A DNA stretch of 64,000 nt from Alphaproteobacteria bacterium (GCA_025924715.1 JAICHV010000011.1:1-64000), one strand, 5' to 3'. Counted from the first letter of the stretch, positions 53,479-63,436 are shown. The notes: generated by a model from the sequence alone, not told the origin. Program-made: numbers and translations.

Positions 53479-54750
53479 CTATCTGGTGAGATCAATGCGG
53501 TCGATCTTGTCAAAAGTGGAATAGTCGGATGTGATGACGCGGTCGCCAGGCTCAAGGCCTTGCAGAACTTCGACCTGTTCGGCATTGCGCCGTCCCAGCC
53601 TGACGCGGCGGCGATGGGCGCTGCTGCCTTGCGGATCGAGTACAAAGACATAATCGCCGCCGGAAGCTTGAAGGAACGCACCGGAAGCCAGTATCAGCGC
53701 CGTGCCATCGGCACCCAGCGACAGCTTGCCGTCCACGCCGGCCCCTTGTGTCGGATTCACGGGCGCCTTGCCTTCAAACGTAAAATCTACCGTGAAGGTG
53801 CCGTTTTTGACCTGAGGATAGACGCGGGCAGCGCGCAATTTGTAGTCGGCGCCGTCGATGGTGATATCGGCGGACTGGCCGGCCTTGGTGCGGCTCAGAT
53901 AATATTGGTCGATTTCCGCCGCGATCTTGAATCCGGTGGGCGGGTTGATTTCCGCCAGAGGCGCGCCGGCGACGACATTTTCGCCGATCTTGCTGACGCT
54001 GAGAGAGGTCACCTTGCCCGCGACCGGAGCCTTTTCGGTCAGCGCCTCGAGTTGGTTCTGGTTGAATTTCAGGCTTTTCAAGAGGCTGTCTTCTTCCGAC
54101 TGCAGGCCTGGGAGCTGCTTCACCCGCAATTGTTCGGCCCGCCTATTGGTATCGATCTGCAGCGGTAACAGGGTGTGGTAGTAATCCAATTGGTCGTGGG
54201 CCTGCTGCACGGTTTTGGCATCCATGGCCCCGCTGGCAAGAAGCGGATCGTAACGCGCCACGAGATGCTGCAGATTTGCGATCTGATAGCGGATATTGGC
54301 GAGCTGGCTTTCGTTGTTGGCGCGGGTCGTTTCCAACTGGTTTTGCTGCTGCTGAATCTGGGCGATGCTTTGGGCGGTCTGGCTCTCATTGCGCAGGACA
54401 TTGAGCTGCAAATTTTCGTTGTGGAACACGACCATCGGCTGGCCCTGGACCACCACGTCGCCGGCCTGGACCAAAATGCGTTCGACCTGCCCGCCTTCCA
54501 AGGCATCCATTTCGATCGCATCCCTGGGCACCACCGTGCCGTTCAGGGGCACGAAATCGTGGAACGTGCTTCTTTCCACCGTGGCGATGATGACATTGGC
54601 CAGCGGCACCCTCACGCTGCGCTCGCGCGTGCCCCAGAACCCCAGGGTGATGATGCCGATGGCGATGGCGATTGCGGCAATGCTCAATGCCGGCAGCACG
54701 AATGGTCGATGCCACCAGGCCGGCTCGATCGGGGTGTCCATCGAATGCAT
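53479..54750 (-). CDS. HlyD/MacA-type periplasmic adaptor subunit
   Basis: 423 aa (an ATG three codons in, 54741, is also possible). One N-terminal membrane helix (VLPALSIAAIAIAIGIITLG), then a split lipoyl/barrel-sandwich domain (VERILVQAGDVVVQGQPMVVF and PVAGKVTSLSVSKIGENVVAG). The halves are separated by a long coiled-coil hairpin (about 110-245, rich in Gln/Leu). A beta-barrel and a membrane-proximal domain close the protein (RVRLGRRNAEQVEVLQGLEPG). It links the inner-membrane ABC permease to an outer-membrane channel, not encoded here. Confidence 0.93.
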   Translation of the reverse strand: MHSMDTPIEPAWWHRPFVLPALSIAAIAIAIGIITLGFWGTRERSVRVPLANVIIATVERSTFHDFVPLNGTVVPRDAIEMDALEGGQVERILVQAGDVVVQGQPMVVFHNENLQLNVLRNESQTAQSIAQIQQQQNQLETTRANNESQLANIRYQIANLQHLVARYDPLLASGAMDAKTVQQAHDQLDYYHTLLPLQIDTNRRAEQLRVKQLPGLQSEEDSLLKSLKFNQNQLEALTEKAPVAGKVTSLSVSKIGENVVAGAPLAEINPPTGFKIAAEIDQYYLSRTKAGQSADITIDGADYKLRAARVYPQVKNGTFTVDFTFEGKAPVNPTQGAGVDGKLSLGADGTALILASGAFLQASGGDYVFVLDPQGSSAHRRRVRLGRRNAEQVEVLQGLEPGDRVITSDYSTFDKIDRIDLTR

Positions 54751-54886
54751 CTTGGTCTATTCTAGGGGGACGGGACTTTTCTATGAAACTAGCAAATTCA
54801 AAGGGTTGTTTGGGGCCCGGCCGCCTGGGTCGACCCAAGGTGTCCGAATACGGACGGTTGTTGGGCGCGGGGGTTTAGGGCTGGAC

Positions 54887-55432
54887 ATGGAAAAGCAAAA
54901 GCCGTCCGCGCTTTTGATTGTCGATGACGATGAAGATGTGCAGCGCGCGGCGCGGCTGGCGCTGACGCGCCATATCGAAACCATCGAAACAATATCGTCG
55001 TTGGAGGCGTTGGCGCAAAGGCTGCGGCCCGAGATTTTCGACGCTGTGCTGCTGGACATGAATTTTGCCATGGGGGAGCGCACGGGCCGCGATGGGTTGA
55101 ACGGGCTGGCCCGCATCGCGGCCTGCGACCCTGCGCTATCGGTGGTGCTGATGACCTCCTATGGCGCGGTGTCGCTGGCGGTGGAGGCGCTCAAACAAGG
55201 CGGGGCGGACTTCATTTTGAAGCCATGGCGCAATGAGGCGCTGGTGGCTTCGGTGCTCGCCGCGGCGGAGCGGACAAAGCTTGGTCGCAAAAAACTTTCC
55301 ATGGACGAGGTCGAGCGGGCGGCCATCGAAAAGGCACTGGCCCGGCACGACGGCAATATCGCGCAAGCGGCCGCCGCATTGGGCTTGTCCCGGCCGGCGC
55401 TTTACCGGCGCATGAGCAAGCATGGGCTCTAA
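54887..55432 (+). CDS. NtrC-like response regulator lacking the AAA+ domain (receiver + Fis HTH)
   Basis: 181 aa from the ATG at 54887. Receiver with DDDED pocket (LLIVDDDEDVQ), phospho-Asp in AVLLDMNFAMGE near residue 55, and Lys in FILKPWRNE near 110. After a short linker it ends in a Fis-type helix-turn-helix (NIAQAAAALGLSRPALYRRM). The sigma-54 AAA+ domain of true NtrC proteins is absent, as in the ActR/RegA/PrrA group. Divergent from the efflux operon (136-base gap), and overlaps the kinase gene by 11 bases. Confidence 0.92.
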   Translation: MEKQKPSALLIVDDDEDVQRAARLALTRHIETIETISSLEALAQRLRPEIFDAVLLDMNFAMGERTGRDGLNGLARIAACDPALSVVLMTSYGAVSLAVEALKQGGADFILKPWRNEALVASVLAAAERTKLGRKKLSMDEVERAAIEKALARHDGNIAQAAAALGLSRPALYRRMSKHGL

Positions 55433-56750
55433 ACTCGTTTCAGCGCCAGGCTTTTTCACCCTGAATTTGGCGGCGCGGGCCATGGTTATCGCCCTGTTGG
55501 TGATGGGTATCCTGTTTCTGCTGGTGGCGACACATTATTATGCCACCGCTCTTGTGCTTGCCGGTCTGATGCTGGTGGCCATCGTCGACATGGCGCGCCT
55601 CCTGATGCAGCTTGATGCCTCGACCATGCGTATTTTTGAAGCGCTCGGCGCGCGGGCGCACGAAATTCCGCTGGGTGGCGCCGAGCAATTCGTGCCGGGC
55701 TTGGGCGCGGTCGGAAAAACCGTTGCGCTTCTGCAGGACGAACGGCGGGCCCATGCGCGCCAGATCGCCTATCTGCAAAGCATGATAGATACGGTGGCTT
55801 CGGCCCTTATGGTGGTTGGTGCGGACGGGCGCATTCAGCTCGCGAATCGCGCGGCGAAGCTGCTGGCGGGAGAAATGGTCGGACGGCTCGGCGATGTCTG
55901 CGGCATTGGCCCGGAGGTAGCGGGGAAACTGTTGGCATTGCAACCCGGCAGCCGCGATATTATGCGGCTTGCGAACGGACAGCAGATGCTGGCCTCGATG
56001 ACGGAGTTCTCCGCGCCGGGCACCGCCAATCTGCGCCTGCTCAGTCTTCAGAGTATTGTCGGCGAATTGGACGCGGTGGAATTGAAAGCCTGGCGTGATA
56101 TGACGCGCGTATTGGCGCATGAAATGATGAATTCGCTGACCCCGATTTCCTCGCTTGCCGAAAGCCTGCCCGAGCTGCTTGAAACGAAATCGGACGAGGC
56201 GTTGGTGGCGGTAGAGACCATTAGCCGCCGGACACAGGGATTGCTGCATTTCGTCGAACGCTATCGCAAGGTTGCCGACCTGCCCGAGCCGGTATTGCGG
56301 CCGCTTGGCATGGGCGAATTCGTCGAAAGCCTCGACCGATTGATGGCGCCGCTGCTGGCCCGCAAGCATGTCGCTTATGCCAGTGTCGTGACACCGTTAT
56401 CGCTGACCGTTTTGGCGGATGCCGAGCTTCTGAGCCAGGCGGTGATCAATCTTCTCAAGAATGCGATGGACGCGGTGGAGGGACAAACCGCCGGCGCCAT
56501 TCGTCTGACCTGTTCGCAACATGAAGGCCAAGTGTTGATTGCGGTGGCCGATACCGGCCCGGGCATTTCCCCCGAAGGGATGGACGATATTTTCGTGCCG
56601 TTCTTCACCACCAAAAAGGGTGGCGCAGGGATCGGACTGACCCTGGCGCGGCGGATCGCGCTGGCCCATGGCGGACACATCGCCGTCAACAAAAACCCCG
56701 AAGGCGGCGCAACCTTTGTCTTGGCATTGCCGGCTGTGGCGACGACGTAA
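55422..56750 (+). CDS. Sensor histidine kinase (NtrY-like)
   Basis: 442 aa. Two N-terminal membrane helices (about 15-65), a short linker, a PAS-like segment (MIDTVASALMVVGADGRIQLAN, near 125), the H-box LAHEMMNSLTPISSLAESLP with His near 233, and HATPase boxes NLLKNAMDA, DTGPGIS and GAGIGLTLARRIALAHGG. Cognate kinase of the upstream regulator by overlap. Probably controls the divergent ABC efflux operon. Confidence 0.93.
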   Translation: MGSKLVSAPGFFTLNLAARAMVIALLVMGILFLLVATHYYATALVLAGLMLVAIVDMARLLMQLDASTMRIFEALGARAHEIPLGGAEQFVPGLGAVGKTVALLQDERRAHARQIAYLQSMIDTVASALMVVGADGRIQLANRAAKLLAGEMVGRLGDVCGIGPEVAGKLLALQPGSRDIMRLANGQQMLASMTEFSAPGTANLRLLSLQSIVGELDAVELKAWRDMTRVLAHEMMNSLTPISSLAESLPELLETKSDEALVAVETISRRTQGLLHFVERYRKVADLPEPVLRPLGMGEFVESLDRLMAPLLARKHVAYASVVTPLSLTVLADAELLSQAVINLLKNAMDAVEGQTAGAIRLTCSQHEGQVLIAVADTGPGISPEGMDDIFVPFFTTKKGGAGIGLTLARRIALAHGGHIAVNKNPEGGATFVLALPAVATT

Positions 56751-56787
56751 ACGCGCAAAGTCTATCGGCGGAATTGAAAGCCGACAG

Positions 56788-58575
56788 CTAGATTTCCGCG
56801 GCGGCGGCGTCCTCGATGCGCAGTTGCACCCGGATCTGGCCGTTCCATTCATCCGTTGCCAGTTTTCCCGCGGCATGAATTTTCCGCCCCCGGGCCGCCA
56901 GCAGCCCCTCGCCCAGCGGCGTGGCGGCGGCGCGAAAGGCAATGGCATCCAGCCTGGCGCCGTCGCCGCTCTGCAGCCGCACCTTGACGTGATCGCCGCC
57001 CACCACATCGGCGAACGCCACGCGCAGCTCGGCAAAGCCCAGCAGCGGCTCGCCATTGCCGGCGCCGAAGGGGCCCGCCAAAGCGATTTCGCGCACCAGA
57101 TCCACGGTGGCGCCGGCGCAGGATGACACCGCATCCAGCTCCAACTCGCCCGCCGCCGCCAACGCCGCGCTGACCTCGCCCGAACTGCGGCCCGCAAAGG
57201 CGTCCTCCAGAAAGGCACGGAAGGCGCCGAGTTGATCCGCTACAAGCGAAAATCCCGCCGCCATGGCATGGCCGCCGCCGGCTTCCAGCACGCCTGCCTC
57301 GCGCGCCGCCCGCACCAGCCGGCCAATATCGATGCCCGCCAGCGAGCGCGCCGAACCGCGCCCCATGCCGCCTTCGAAGCCGGCGACAAAGGCGGGCTTG
57401 GCGAAACGCTCTTTCAAGCGACCGGCGACAATGCCCACCACGCCGGGATGCCAGCCCTCCTCGCTCACCAGCAGGAAAGGCGCGTTATCCTGAAGCGCGG
57501 CCTGGGCGGCGGCTTGCTCCAGGATCAGTTTCTCAATCTCGCGGCGCTCGCGGTTGTGAAGGTCGAGTTGGGCGGCATAATCCTGGGCCGCTTCACCGGC
57601 CGCAGCGGTCAAAAGATCGGTACCCAGCGAAGAGCGTCCCACCCGCCCCCCCGCATTGATGCGCGGTCCGAAGACAAAGCCCAGGTGATGGACGGTGAAA
57701 GGCGCGGCGCAATTGGCGACCGCTGCCAGCGCCGCCAAGCCGGGCCGCGCCAGTCTGGTCAGCTGCGCCAGGCCTTGGCGGACAAAGGCGCGATTGACAC
57801 CGATCAGCGGCACCACATCGCAGACCGTGGCCAGCGCTACCAAATCCAGCGACTGGCGCAGATCGGGTTCGGCGATGCCCCGCCGGCTGTAAAATCCGTT
57901 TTCGCGAAGTGCGCGATTGAGCGCCACCAGGAACAGGAACGTCACGCCCGCGGCACACAGATAAGTCAGCCCCGATTCATCGCTCGCCTGGTTCGGATTG
58001 ACATGGGCCAAGGCGTCGGGCCGGGTTTCCACCCGGTGATGATCCAGCACCACCACGTCCAGGCCGAGTTCGCGCGCGCGGGTAAAAGAGGCGCCGCCCG
58101 AGGCGCCGCAATCCACCGTCACCAGCAGGCTGGCGCCTTCCCCTTTCAGGGTTTCGATCGCCGCCGGCGAGGGGCCATAGCCCTCGCGCATGCGGTCGGG
58201 AATATAAATGCGCGGGGCCATGCCCAATTCGGTGAGGAAATTTCCCAGAAGCGCGGCGGAAACCGATCCGTCCACGTCATAATCGCCCAGCACGGCGACG
58301 GCCTCGCCCGCCTCCAGCGCCGCCGCCACGCGGGCCACGGCCAGATCCATGTCCTTGAGGATCAGCGGATCGGGCAGAAATTTGCGCAAGGAGGGATTGA
58401 GGTAATCCTGCGCCTGGTCCTGCGCGATGCCCCGCGCCGCCAGCAGCCGCGCCAGCACCGGCGACAGCGATGCCTTGTCGATCAGCGCCCGCACCGCACC
58501 GTCATCGCCGGCCCTCAGGCGCCAGCGCCGCCCGGAAAACGACCGCGCCACGCCGAAGGCAGCGGCTTCAGCCAC
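56788..58575 (-). CDS. recJ: Single-stranded-DNA-specific exonuclease RecJ
   Basis: 595 aa. DHH phosphoesterase motifs: VLGDYDVDGSVSAALL near residue 95, VTVDCGASGG, LDHHRVE near 180; DHHA1 motif GGGHAMAAGFSL near 425; C-terminal OB part (GDHVKVRLQSGDG). It degrades ssDNA 5' to 3' in recombination and mismatch repair. Its start overlaps the glpX end by eight bases. Confidence 0.95.
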   Translation of the reverse strand: MAEAAAFGVARSFSGRRWRLRAGDDGAVRALIDKASLSPVLARLLAARGIAQDQAQDYLNPSLRKFLPDPLILKDMDLAVARVAAALEAGEAVAVLGDYDVDGSVSAALLGNFLTELGMAPRIYIPDRMREGYGPSPAAIETLKGEGASLLVTVDCGASGGASFTRARELGLDVVVLDHHRVETRPDALAHVNPNQASDESGLTYLCAAGVTFLFLVALNRALRENGFYSRRGIAEPDLRQSLDLVALATVCDVVPLIGVNRAFVRQGLAQLTRLARPGLAALAAVANCAAPFTVHHLGFVFGPRINAGGRVGRSSLGTDLLTAAAGEAAQDYAAQLDLHNRERREIEKLILEQAAAQAALQDNAPFLLVSEEGWHPGVVGIVAGRLKERFAKPAFVAGFEGGMGRGSARSLAGIDIGRLVRAAREAGVLEAGGGHAMAAGFSLVADQLGAFRAFLEDAFAGRSSGEVSAALAAAGELELDAVSSCAGATVDLVREIALAGPFGAGNGEPLLGFAELRVAFADVVGGDHVKVRLQSGDGARLDAIAFRAAATPLGEGLLAARGRKIHAAGKLATDEWNGQIRVQLRIEDAAAAEI

Positions 58576-59545
58576 CGCGGGCGTGCCGCGCCCGAATCCA
58601 GCGCACCGTGCCGGTGGCCGAGCGCATCACCACGCTTTCGGTGGTGAGATAATCGCCGACCCGGTGCACGCCTTTGAGCATCGAGCCGTCGGTGACGCCG
58701 GTGGCGGAGAACACCACGTCCCCGGCGACCAGATCCATCAGCCCATATTTGCGGGCGAGATCCTTGATCCCCCATTTGGCGGCGCGGGCCTTCTCGTCGT
58801 CATTGCGGAACACCAGCCGGCCTTGCATCTGGCCGCCGACACAGCGCAGCGCGGCGGCCGCCAGCACGCCCTCGGGCGCGCCGCCGATGCCGATATAGAT
58901 ATCCATGCGGGTGCCGGGATCGGTGCAGGCAATCACGCCGGCGACATCCCCATCGGTGATCAGCCGGACCGCCGCGCCCGATTTGCGCACTTTGGCGATC
59001 AGCGCTTCATGGCGCGGACGATCCATGATGCAGGCGGTGATCTCATGCGGCTTGCAGCCTTTGGCCTTGGCCAGGGCATTGATGTTGTCGCCCGGTTCGG
59101 CATCCAGATCGATCAGGCCTTCCGCATAGCCCGGGCCGATGGCGATCTTGTCCATGTAGGTGTCCGGCGCATTGAGCATGGTGCCGGGCTCGGCCATCGC
59201 CATCACCGCCAGCGCATTGGACATCGCCTTGGCCGTCAGCGTGGTGCCCTCCAGCGGATCGAGCGCGATATCGACGGCCAGGCCCCCCTGCCCGACTTTC
59301 TCACCGATGAACAGCATGGGAGCTTCGTCGCGCTCGCCCTCGCCGATCACCACGGTGCCTTCGATGGGAAGAGAATTGAACGCCAGCCGCATCGCCTCGA
59401 CCGCGGCCTGGTCGGCGGCATGTTCGTCGCCGCGACCGATCTGGTGGCTGGCGGCAATGGCGGCGGCTTCGGTAACCCGCACCGCTTCCAGGGCGAAGGC
59501 GCGGTCCAAGGGTTTGAGCAAATCGGGGGGACGGATAAGGGTCAT
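58568..59545 (-). CDS. glpX: Fructose-1,6-bisphosphatase class II
   Basis: 325 aa. GlpX motifs: VIGEGERDEAPMLFIGE near residue 80, DIALDPLEGTTLTA near 100, and GIGGAPEGVLAAAALRCVGG near 215. Li+-sensitive, metal-dependent phosphatase of gluconeogenesis or the Calvin cycle. Lies 36 bases after hom; the order hom-glpX-recJ is conserved among alphaproteobacteria as I recall it. Confidence 0.95.
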   Translation of the reverse strand: MTLIRPPDLLKPLDRAFALEAVRVTEAAAIAASHQIGRGDEHAADQAAVEAMRLAFNSLPIEGTVVIGEGERDEAPMLFIGEKVGQGGLAVDIALDPLEGTTLTAKAMSNALAVMAMAEPGTMLNAPDTYMDKIAIGPGYAEGLIDLDAEPGDNINALAKAKGCKPHEITACIMDRPRHEALIAKVRKSGAAVRLITDGDVAGVIACTDPGTRMDIYIGIGGAPEGVLAAAALRCVGGQMQGRLVFRNDDEKARAAKWGIKDLARKYGLMDLVAGDVVFSATGVTDGSMLKGVHRVGDYLTTESVVMRSATGTVRWIRARHARGG

Positions 59546-59581
59546 AGTCTCTCCTGGACGGCTATTTCTTTTGGGGATCTA

Positions 59582-60880
59582 TCAGGCAGCTTCCATGGGA
59601 ATCATGCAGGGCCGCGCGCGCACCTTGTCCGAGGCCGCGATGGCCTTCAAGGCGCGTTCCACCGCCGCGCCGGCGGTTTCATGGGTAATCATCACGATGG
59701 TCACCGACTCGCTGGGGGCCCGGCCGCGCTGGATCATGCTTTCGATGGAAACACCGGTTTGCGACAATTGGCCGGCGATCTCGGCGAGCACGCCCGGCGC
59801 GTCGAGCACCTCGAAGCGCAGATACCAGGCCGATTGCGTCGCCCCCGCTCCGGCCGCGTTCAGCTTGGCAAGGCGGGCGGCGGGTCGGCCGAACACCTGG
59901 GTGAAGGAGCCTTGGGCGATCTCCACCAGGTCGGACACCACGGCCGAGGCGGTCGGTGCCTCGCCAGCGCCGCGGCCGGAGAAGAAATAAGGACCCGCCT
60001 CGCCCGCATCCACCACCACGCCATTGGCGGCGCCGTCGACATTGGCCAGCGGCGAGCGCGCCCGCACCATGGCGGGATGGACCACTTGTTCGATCACCCA
60101 GCCTTGCCCCGCATCATGGCTGCGCCGGCTGACGCCCAAAAGCTTGATGCGGAAGCCGAACTCGGACGCGAAATGAATGTCGGCGGGGGTGATCTGCTCG
60201 ATCCCCACCACTCGCATGGCACCAAGATCGGGGGCGATGCCGAAGGCCAGCGTGGAAAGCAGCGCCAATTTATGCGCCGTGTCGCCGCCCCCGACATCGA
60301 GCGTGGGATCGGCTTCGGCATAACCCTTGGCCTGGGCTTCCTTCAGCACCGCGGCAAAGGAGCGGCCCGAGGCTTCCATCTCGGTCAGGATATAATTGCA
60401 GGTGCCGTTGAGGATGCCTTTAACGGAATGGATGCCATGGCTGATCAGGCTTTCGCGCAGCGCCTTGACGATGGGAATGCCGCCGGCCACCGCGGCCTCG
60501 AATTTGAGCTGGAGATTGTTCTTCTCCGCCTTCACGGCCAGCGCCTTGCCATGCTTGGCCAGCAGGGCCTTGTTGGCAGTCACCACATGTTTGCCGCTCT
60601 CCAGCGCCGCTTCGACCAATTGGCGGGCAATCCCTTCGTCGCCGCCGATCAGTTCGACGATCACGTCGGCGTCGGTCTTGACCAGCGCCAGGGGATCGGC
60701 GGTCCAATTGGTATGGGCAAAGCCGCGCGCTTTGTTGGCGTCGCGGGCGCTGACCGCGACGATGTCGAGTTCGCGCCCCGCCCGTTCGGTCAGGTCCAAC
60801 CGGCGCGCCGTCAAGGCCTTGACCACGCCGCCGCCCACGGTGCCCAGACCCGCGACGGCGATTTTGAGCGGCGATATCAC
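59582..60880 (-). CDS. hom: Homoserine dehydrogenase
   Basis: 432 aa. NAD(P) loop VAGLGTVGGGVVKAL at the start, catalytic region KGILNGTCNYILTEM near residue 182 and GYAEADPTLDVGGGDTAHKLALL near 210, then a C-terminal ACT domain (WYLRFEVLDAPGVLAEIAGQ) for threonine feedback. Reduces aspartate semialdehyde to homoserine for Thr/Met. ATGA overlap with alaC upstream. Confidence 0.96.
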   Translation of the reverse strand: MISPLKIAVAGLGTVGGGVVKALTARRLDLTERAGRELDIVAVSARDANKARGFAHTNWTADPLALVKTDADVIVELIGGDEGIARQLVEAALESGKHVVTANKALLAKHGKALAVKAEKNNLQLKFEAAVAGGIPIVKALRESLISHGIHSVKGILNGTCNYILTEMEASGRSFAAVLKEAQAKGYAEADPTLDVGGGDTAHKLALLSTLAFGIAPDLGAMRVVGIEQITPADIHFASEFGFRIKLLGVSRRSHDAGQGWVIEQVVHPAMVRARSPLANVDGAANGVVVDAGEAGPYFFSGRGAGEAPTASAVVSDLVEIAQGSFTQVFGRPAARLAKLNAAGAGATQSAWYLRFEVLDAPGVLAEIAGQLSQTGVSIESMIQRGRAPSESVTIVMITHETAGAAVERALKAIAASDKVRARPCMIPMEAA

Positions 60881-62091
60881 TTGGCGTCGGCCAGGTCGGC
60901 CGGCGCGTTGTTGGTGCCCAGGCTGAGGAATTTCTTCACATTGCGCGCGGCCTGGCGGATGCGGTGCTCATTTTCCACCAGCGCCACCCGCACATAGCCT
61001 TCGCCATATTCGCCAAAGCCGATGCCCGGCGATACCGCAACCTTGGCATGGACCAGAAGCTGCTTGGCGAATTCCATCGAACCGGCTTCGCGGAATTTCT
61101 CCGGCAGGGGCGCCCAGGCGAACATCGAGGCTTCCGGCGGCGGAATCCGCCAGCCCGCTTTTTCCATGGAAGAGACCAGTACGTCGCGGCGCGATTTGTA
61201 GATGGCGCGGATCTCATCGACGCAGTCCTGCGGCCCGTTCAGCGCCGCCGCGGCCGCCACCTGCACCGGGGTGAAGGCGCCATAATCCAGATAGGATTTG
61301 ATCCGCGTCAGCGCCCCGATCAGATGCTTGTTGCCGGCGGCAAAGCCCATGCGCCAGCCGGGCATGGCATAGGTCTTGGACAGGGATTGGAATTCGATAG
61401 CGATATCCTTGGCGCCCTCGACCTCCAGAATGGACGGCGGCGGCTTGTCGCCGAAATAGATATCGGCATAGGCCAAATCGCTCAGCACCCACATCTCATG
61501 CTTTTTGGCGAAGGCGATGACCTCTTTGTAGAAATCCAGATCGACCACTTGCGCCGTGGGATTGCCGGGATAATTCACCACCAGCGCGATCGGCTTGGGT
61601 ACCGAATGGCGCGCGGCGACGGAAAGGCGCGACAGATATTCTTCCGGCGAATTGGCCGGGACATGACGGATCGCGGCGCCCGCCAGGATGAAGCCAAAGG
61701 AATGGATCGGATAGGCCGGATTGGGCACCAGCACCACGTCGCCCGGAGCCGTGATCGCCTGGGCGATATTGGCGAAGCCTTCCTTGGATCCCAGCGCGGC
61801 GATCACTTCGCTGTCGGGATCGAGGCTTACGCCGAAGCGGCGCTGGTAATAACCGGCAAAGGCCTTGCGCAGCCCCTTGATGCCGCGCGAGGCGGAATAG
61901 CGGTGAGATTTGGGGTCCTGGACGGTTTCGATCAGCTTGTCGACGATATGATGCGGCGTTGGCATGTCCGGATTGCCCATGCCGAAATCGATGATGTCCT
62001 CGCCCCGGGCCCGCGCCTGTGCCTTGAGGCGATTGACTTCCTCGAAGATATAGGGGGGCAACCGCTTGATGCGATAGAAATCGGTTTGCAT
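60877..62091 (-). CDS. Class I aminotransferase, AlaC / LL-diaminopimelate aminotransferase-like
   Basis: 404 aa from the ATG at 62091 (MQTDFYRIKRLPPYIFEEV), the conserved start of the family; an upstream in-frame ATG at 62142 is less likely. Substrate and PLP sites: DFGMGNPDMPTP, NYPGNPTAQVVD, SDLAYADIYFG, and the PLP lysine in EFQSLSKTYAMPGWRMGF near residue 238. It belongs to the group containing AlaC (glutamate-pyruvate aminotransferase) and DapL-like enzymes. Preceding hom suggests aspartate-family metabolism. Substrate not fixed by sequence. Confidence 0.9.
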   Translation of the reverse strand: MQTDFYRIKRLPPYIFEEVNRLKAQARARGEDIIDFGMGNPDMPTPHHIVDKLIETVQDPKSHRYSASRGIKGLRKAFAGYYQRRFGVSLDPDSEVIAALGSKEGFANIAQAITAPGDVVLVPNPAYPIHSFGFILAGAAIRHVPANSPEEYLSRLSVAARHSVPKPIALVVNYPGNPTAQVVDLDFYKEVIAFAKKHEMWVLSDLAYADIYFGDKPPPSILEVEGAKDIAIEFQSLSKTYAMPGWRMGFAAGNKHLIGALTRIKSYLDYGAFTPVQVAAAAALNGPQDCVDEIRAIYKSRRDVLVSSMEKAGWRIPPPEASMFAWAPLPEKFREAGSMEFAKQLLVHAKVAVSPGIGFGEYGEGYVRVALVENEHRIRQAARNVKKFLSLGTNNAPADLADAK

Positions 62092-62179
62092 GGCTGAATC
62101 CTGAAAACACCGGAGAATCGGGGATTTGCCTCCCCCGTGCAATGATTTTCCTGATGACCGGGAGCGCTTTTACCGCAGA

Positions 62180-63436
62180 TTAGCTTTGCACAAACACTTC
62201 CGCGCGGCGGTTGCCGTCCTCGCCCTTGGGCATGGATTCGTAATAGACCGGCTGGCTGTCGCCCACGGCTTCGACCAGCACTTTGTCGGCGGGAACGCCT
62301 TGGTGAATCAGCTCCTGGGCGACGGCATTGGCCCGTGCCTGGGACTTGGCAAAAATCGTTTCCAGGTGTTTTTCGATCGGCATATTGGCGGTGCGGCTGG
62401 AGGAATGGCCTACCACCCGAATGGTGCCGGTGCCGCCGGCGGCCTTAAAGGCTTTGACCGCGCCGCGAAGCTCATTGCGCGCCGCCGCCGATAGAGCGGT
62501 GCCGTCGCCGGGGAAATAGATCACTGCCGTGGGGGTCACGCCGCCAGGGGCGACAGCCGCGCCGGGCGATGCCGGAATGGCGCCCAGATTGGCGATCACG
62601 GCGCCAGACACATCCGCTGCGCCCTGACCGCGTGGGGGCACCGCGGCGGCGGAGGCGGAAACCCCAGCCGTCGACGCGGTCTGGCGATAACGGGCGACGA
62701 TCGGGGCCGGCACCCATTGGCTGATCGAGGGATCCAGCGCAGGCGCTTCGGAGGGCTTGAAGCCGAGTTCGGCGTCGGAGGGCGTGACAGCGGCCATGGC
62801 CGTGGTGCCCCGGCGAACAGGGGTATTGGCCGGAACGGCAGGCACCGCCGGCTGGGCGCCGGGCGGCAAGGCCGCTGCGGCGGCCGCAACCGGCGCCGAA
62901 GCGGTCGGCGCGGCATCTTCCGGAACGGCGGCGGTTTGCGAGGACGGCGCGCGGGGAGCAGGCGCCGCCACTGGAGCCGCCGGCGGGGGCGGCGCAGGTT
63001 CTGCGGTCGGGGGCGCATCATTTTCGGCCGCCGGCAGGGCCGCGGAGACCGGCGGCGGAGCAGCCAAGGCCAGCGCGCTTGGCGGCGGCGGGGCGCCCGG
63101 GACGGGGGCGGCTGCCTCGGTCCCGCCCCTGAGGGCCTCGGCACTGTATTGGACCTGGGCGCCGTCGGCAGCCAGGGACTGCGCCTGTTGCTGCCGTTGG
63201 GCGGGGCTGGAGGTCACCGGACGAGACGGCAAGGCCGCCAGATCGGGGGTGGTGCCGACCGAGGCATCGGAAGCCTGGGGGGTGTTGGCATCGGGGAACT
63301 GGCCGGCCGGAGCGGGCGTGCTATCGCCGCCGAGCAGGCCCGTGGGATCGAGATCGGCTATGGTCGAGCAGGCGCCCGTCGCCAGCGCGAGGCTGAAGAT
63401 TACGGAGAGCTGCAGAAGCGTGCGTGTCTTGGTCAT
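62180..63436 (-). CDS. OmpA-family lipoprotein with long Ala/Pro-rich linker
   Basis: 418 aa from the ATG at 63436. A lipoprotein signal with lipobox LATGAC is clear. Residues about 30-290 are low-complexity Ala/Pro/Val with little structure. The C-terminal OmpA-like peptidoglycan-binding domain (about 300-418) has AVIYFPGDGTALSAAARNEL, RVVGHSSSR and SQARANAVAQELIHQGVP, ending in EDGNRRAEVFV. It should tether the outer membrane to peptidoglycan across the periplasm. Divergent from phaC. Confidence 0.88.
   Translation of the reverse strand: MTKTRTLLQLSVIFSLALATGACSTIADLDPTGLLGGDSTPAPAGQFPDANTPQASDASVGTTPDLAALPSRPVTSSPAQRQQQAQSLAADGAQVQYSAEALRGGTEAAAPVPGAPPPPSALALAAPPPVSAALPAAENDAPPTAEPAPPPPAAPVAAPAPRAPSSQTAAVPEDAAPTASAPVAAAAAALPPGAQPAVPAVPANTPVRRGTTAMAAVTPSDAELGFKPSEAPALDPSISQWVPAPIVARYRQTASTAGVSASAAAVPPRGQGAADVSGAVIANLGAIPASPGAAVAPGGVTPTAVIYFPGDGTALSAAARNELRGAVKAFKAAGGTGTIRVVGHSSSRTANMPIEKHLETIFAKSQARANAVAQELIHQGVPADKVLVEAVGDSQPVYYESMPKGEDGNRRAEVFVQS

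Noticed and set aside
58427-60997. 856-codon open frame on the plus strand opposite glpX and hom
   Set aside because: It lies antisense to well-conserved genes, is rich in His/Gln/Arg/Gly and has no domain; a GC-rich third-position artefact.
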